64,000 bases of DNA, taken from Brugia malayi (lineage: Eukaryota; Nematoda; Chromadorea; Rhabditida; Onchocercidae). The translations under genes were made by a program, and so were the position numbers. Where the stretch lies: NCBI RefSeq assembly GCF_000002995.4, contig NW_025062475.1, forward strand, positions 1,054,001-1,118,000, written 5' to 3'. Positions within the stretch are counted from its first letter, which is position 1; each line of letters begins with the position of its first letter. The notes beneath the pieces were generated by a model that was given only the letters and a program-made list of their open reading frames with translations, did not search any database and was not told the origin of the DNA. This document shows positions 62,621 to 64,000 of this stretch, piece by piece.

Positions 62621-62941
62621 TTCAAAATAAATAAATAAATAAACATATTATTTCATTTATAAATTTGCAACAACAAATGTTCAATCATTGGTACAATCAT
62701 AGCAATAGCATTTGTTTACTATTTAAAGATGAGCCGGGCAAATATTTACCCGTCATTCTTACCCATTTCTTTTCTACAGTACGAAATGCTATTGCTTTTG
62801 TAATGAAATTTTCTCATGAGAAAAGATTGTTTTTTTGGAATAAAAAAAATTATATTTTTTTTTTACAAATCGGTTAAATCTTTTACAATTCTAAATTCTC
62901 ATCCATTGAAGGGAAATGAAATGAATAATTGAATTGAAATG

Positions 62942-62945
<4 letters not shown>

Positions 62946-62973
<28 letters not shown>
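62946..62973. repeat. (GA)n microsatellite
   Basis: Pure GA dinucleotide run followed by GGGAAAGGGAG. Confidence 0.92.
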
Positions 62974-62975
<2 letters not shown>

Positions 62976-63726
62976 AAGGGAGAAAAAAGATTATATCAGT
63001 GAATTGTTGATGAATAATTTCTTTTTTTTTCTCAAATTGAAAAATTTTAATTTATTTTCTTTGCTTCCAAACAATATGAATGTTTCAAATCATTTTTTTT
63101 TTTTTGCTGCAACAATAAGGATAATAGTTATTATTTCTATTTGTTCATTCATTAAATTATCAAATTTATTTTGGATGGAAAAAAAAGAGAATTAAATTTA
63201 CTTCCATTGCTGTAACAAAAAAAATTTTGAAAATTTTTTGAACTGCAATTGTTCTAATTGAAATACTTAAAATAACTTTAATTGCTAAATTGTGTTGATA
63301 AGTTTGATAAATTGATTAAATTATTCATTATGTGTTTTGAATTAAAATGAAACATTTAAATTTTCATTATTGTTAGAAATTAAACTTTATTAAATTTATT
63401 AAAGTTCTCAAAATTTAAAAAAAAAAAAAAAACTCTATAATTTTAATTTTTAATGAACAAAAAAAGTTTCTTTCTATTTGTACGATTTCTAAGAAAGTTG
63501 TTTACAAAAAAGAAAAAAAATGAATAAATAAGCGAACTTTTCGAATGTTTTTTTTTTTTTTTTTTTTTCTATTGCTGAAAATATTTCAAATAGAATAGAA
63601 TAAAATTATCAGTTTTAGTCATAAAAAAAAATCAAAAAAAAAAAGAAAAAAAAAGATTCTATGTAAAATGAATCATTCGCCAATTTCTTTCATTTTTCAT
63701 TCCTTTCAATCCAATCGTAAACTTTT

Positions 63727-63830
63727 TCATTTCATTTCATTTCAATTCATTTCGTTTCAATTCACTTCATTTCATTTCATTTCATTTCATTTCAATTCAT
63801 TTCATTTCATTTCATTTCAATTCATTCCAA
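63727..63830. repeat. ATTTC/ATTCA pentamer block
   Basis: Same pentamer family and orientation as 36748-37200, shorter, with single ATTTCG and ATTCAC variants. Confidence 0.93.
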
Positions 63831-64000
63831 TTATCATTCTTTAATAGCCAACTATCGTTTAACATATGTTTATTTTTGTTTATCGTTTGTTTATTCAAAT
63901 ATTTCTACGCAACCAATCTTTTTGAATGCTTGAATAAATTATAAATATTTTTGAATTGATAACAAATATTAACGAATTTATTAAAATGATTCAATTTAAT

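Larger units (their letters stand above)
60198..64000. other. Right-edge non-coding DNA
   Basis: Downstream of the last supported exon. It is dominated by the 19-base minisatellite, an ATT microsatellite, a GA run and a pentamer block. A frame at 62665-62877 is non-repetitive but lacks a convincing splice context, and I do not call it. The + strand gene presumably continues beyond 64000. Confidence 0.6.

Noticed and set aside
62665..62877. 70-codon non-repetitive frame and a nearby GGGCAAAT/ATTTACCC near-palindrome
   Set aside because: No start context, no acceptor at its beginning, ends in a homopolymer run; forkhead-like TGTTTAC words are common by chance in this composition.

Overview
This looks like nuclear DNA of a nematode, most likely a spirurid/filarial-type clade III species. 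That placement is inferred from extreme A+T richness, very many long A and T homopolymers, short GT-AG introns in a conserved gene, and a recognisable SMC1. No species is claimed. Exons had to be assembled by hand from splice-site phase, because coding segments are short and most long open frames here are simple-repeat artefacts.

Layout. (1) 1-7619, + strand: the last 19 exons (951 codons plus stop) of cohesin subunit SMC1; its N-terminal head lies off the left edge. (2) 8552-13961, - strand, tail-to-tail with SMC1: an 11-exon gene for a 733-residue zinc-binding protein. It has two copies of a module made of a C-x2-C-x39-H-x-C domain followed by a C2H2 finger. I recognise no named family for the C2HC part; this is the best candidate for an undescribed system in the window. 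(3) 13962-23254: about 9 kb with no convincing gene, holding repeats, hairpins and, at its right end, a dense cluster of ACGT (bZIP-type) motifs. (4) 23255-35924, + strand: a six-exon gene model (183 residues) with a tiny first exon just after the ACGT cluster, an intron of about 8 kb, and a phase-consistent terminal exon. (5) 37680 to beyond 60197, + strand: a long gene whose small exons are scattered over more than 22 kb of repeat-filled introns. It encodes a Ser/Thr/Glu-rich, apparently disordered protein (at least 577 residues). Two alternative first exons are predicted, one starting MGLRLS (myristoylation-like) and one starting MCLCLSK (palmitoylation-like). (6) 60198-64000: minisatellite and microsatellite DNA with no supported exon.

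SMC1 and the zinc-finger gene are compact, with introns mostly of 100-600 bases. The two right-hand genes have introns inflated by minisatellites (periods of 19, 26, 42, 62 and 98 bases, among others) and by ATT, TG, CT and ATTTC/ATTCA microsatellites. Several repeats and hairpins carry possible regulatory content: GATA sites near the 37680 promoter, TCCGGA palindromes, and tandem splice-acceptor-like units. The two right-hand gene models rest on splice-phase agreement, not homology, and their function is unknown. No tRNA, rRNA, transposase or reverse transcriptase coding region was recognised.
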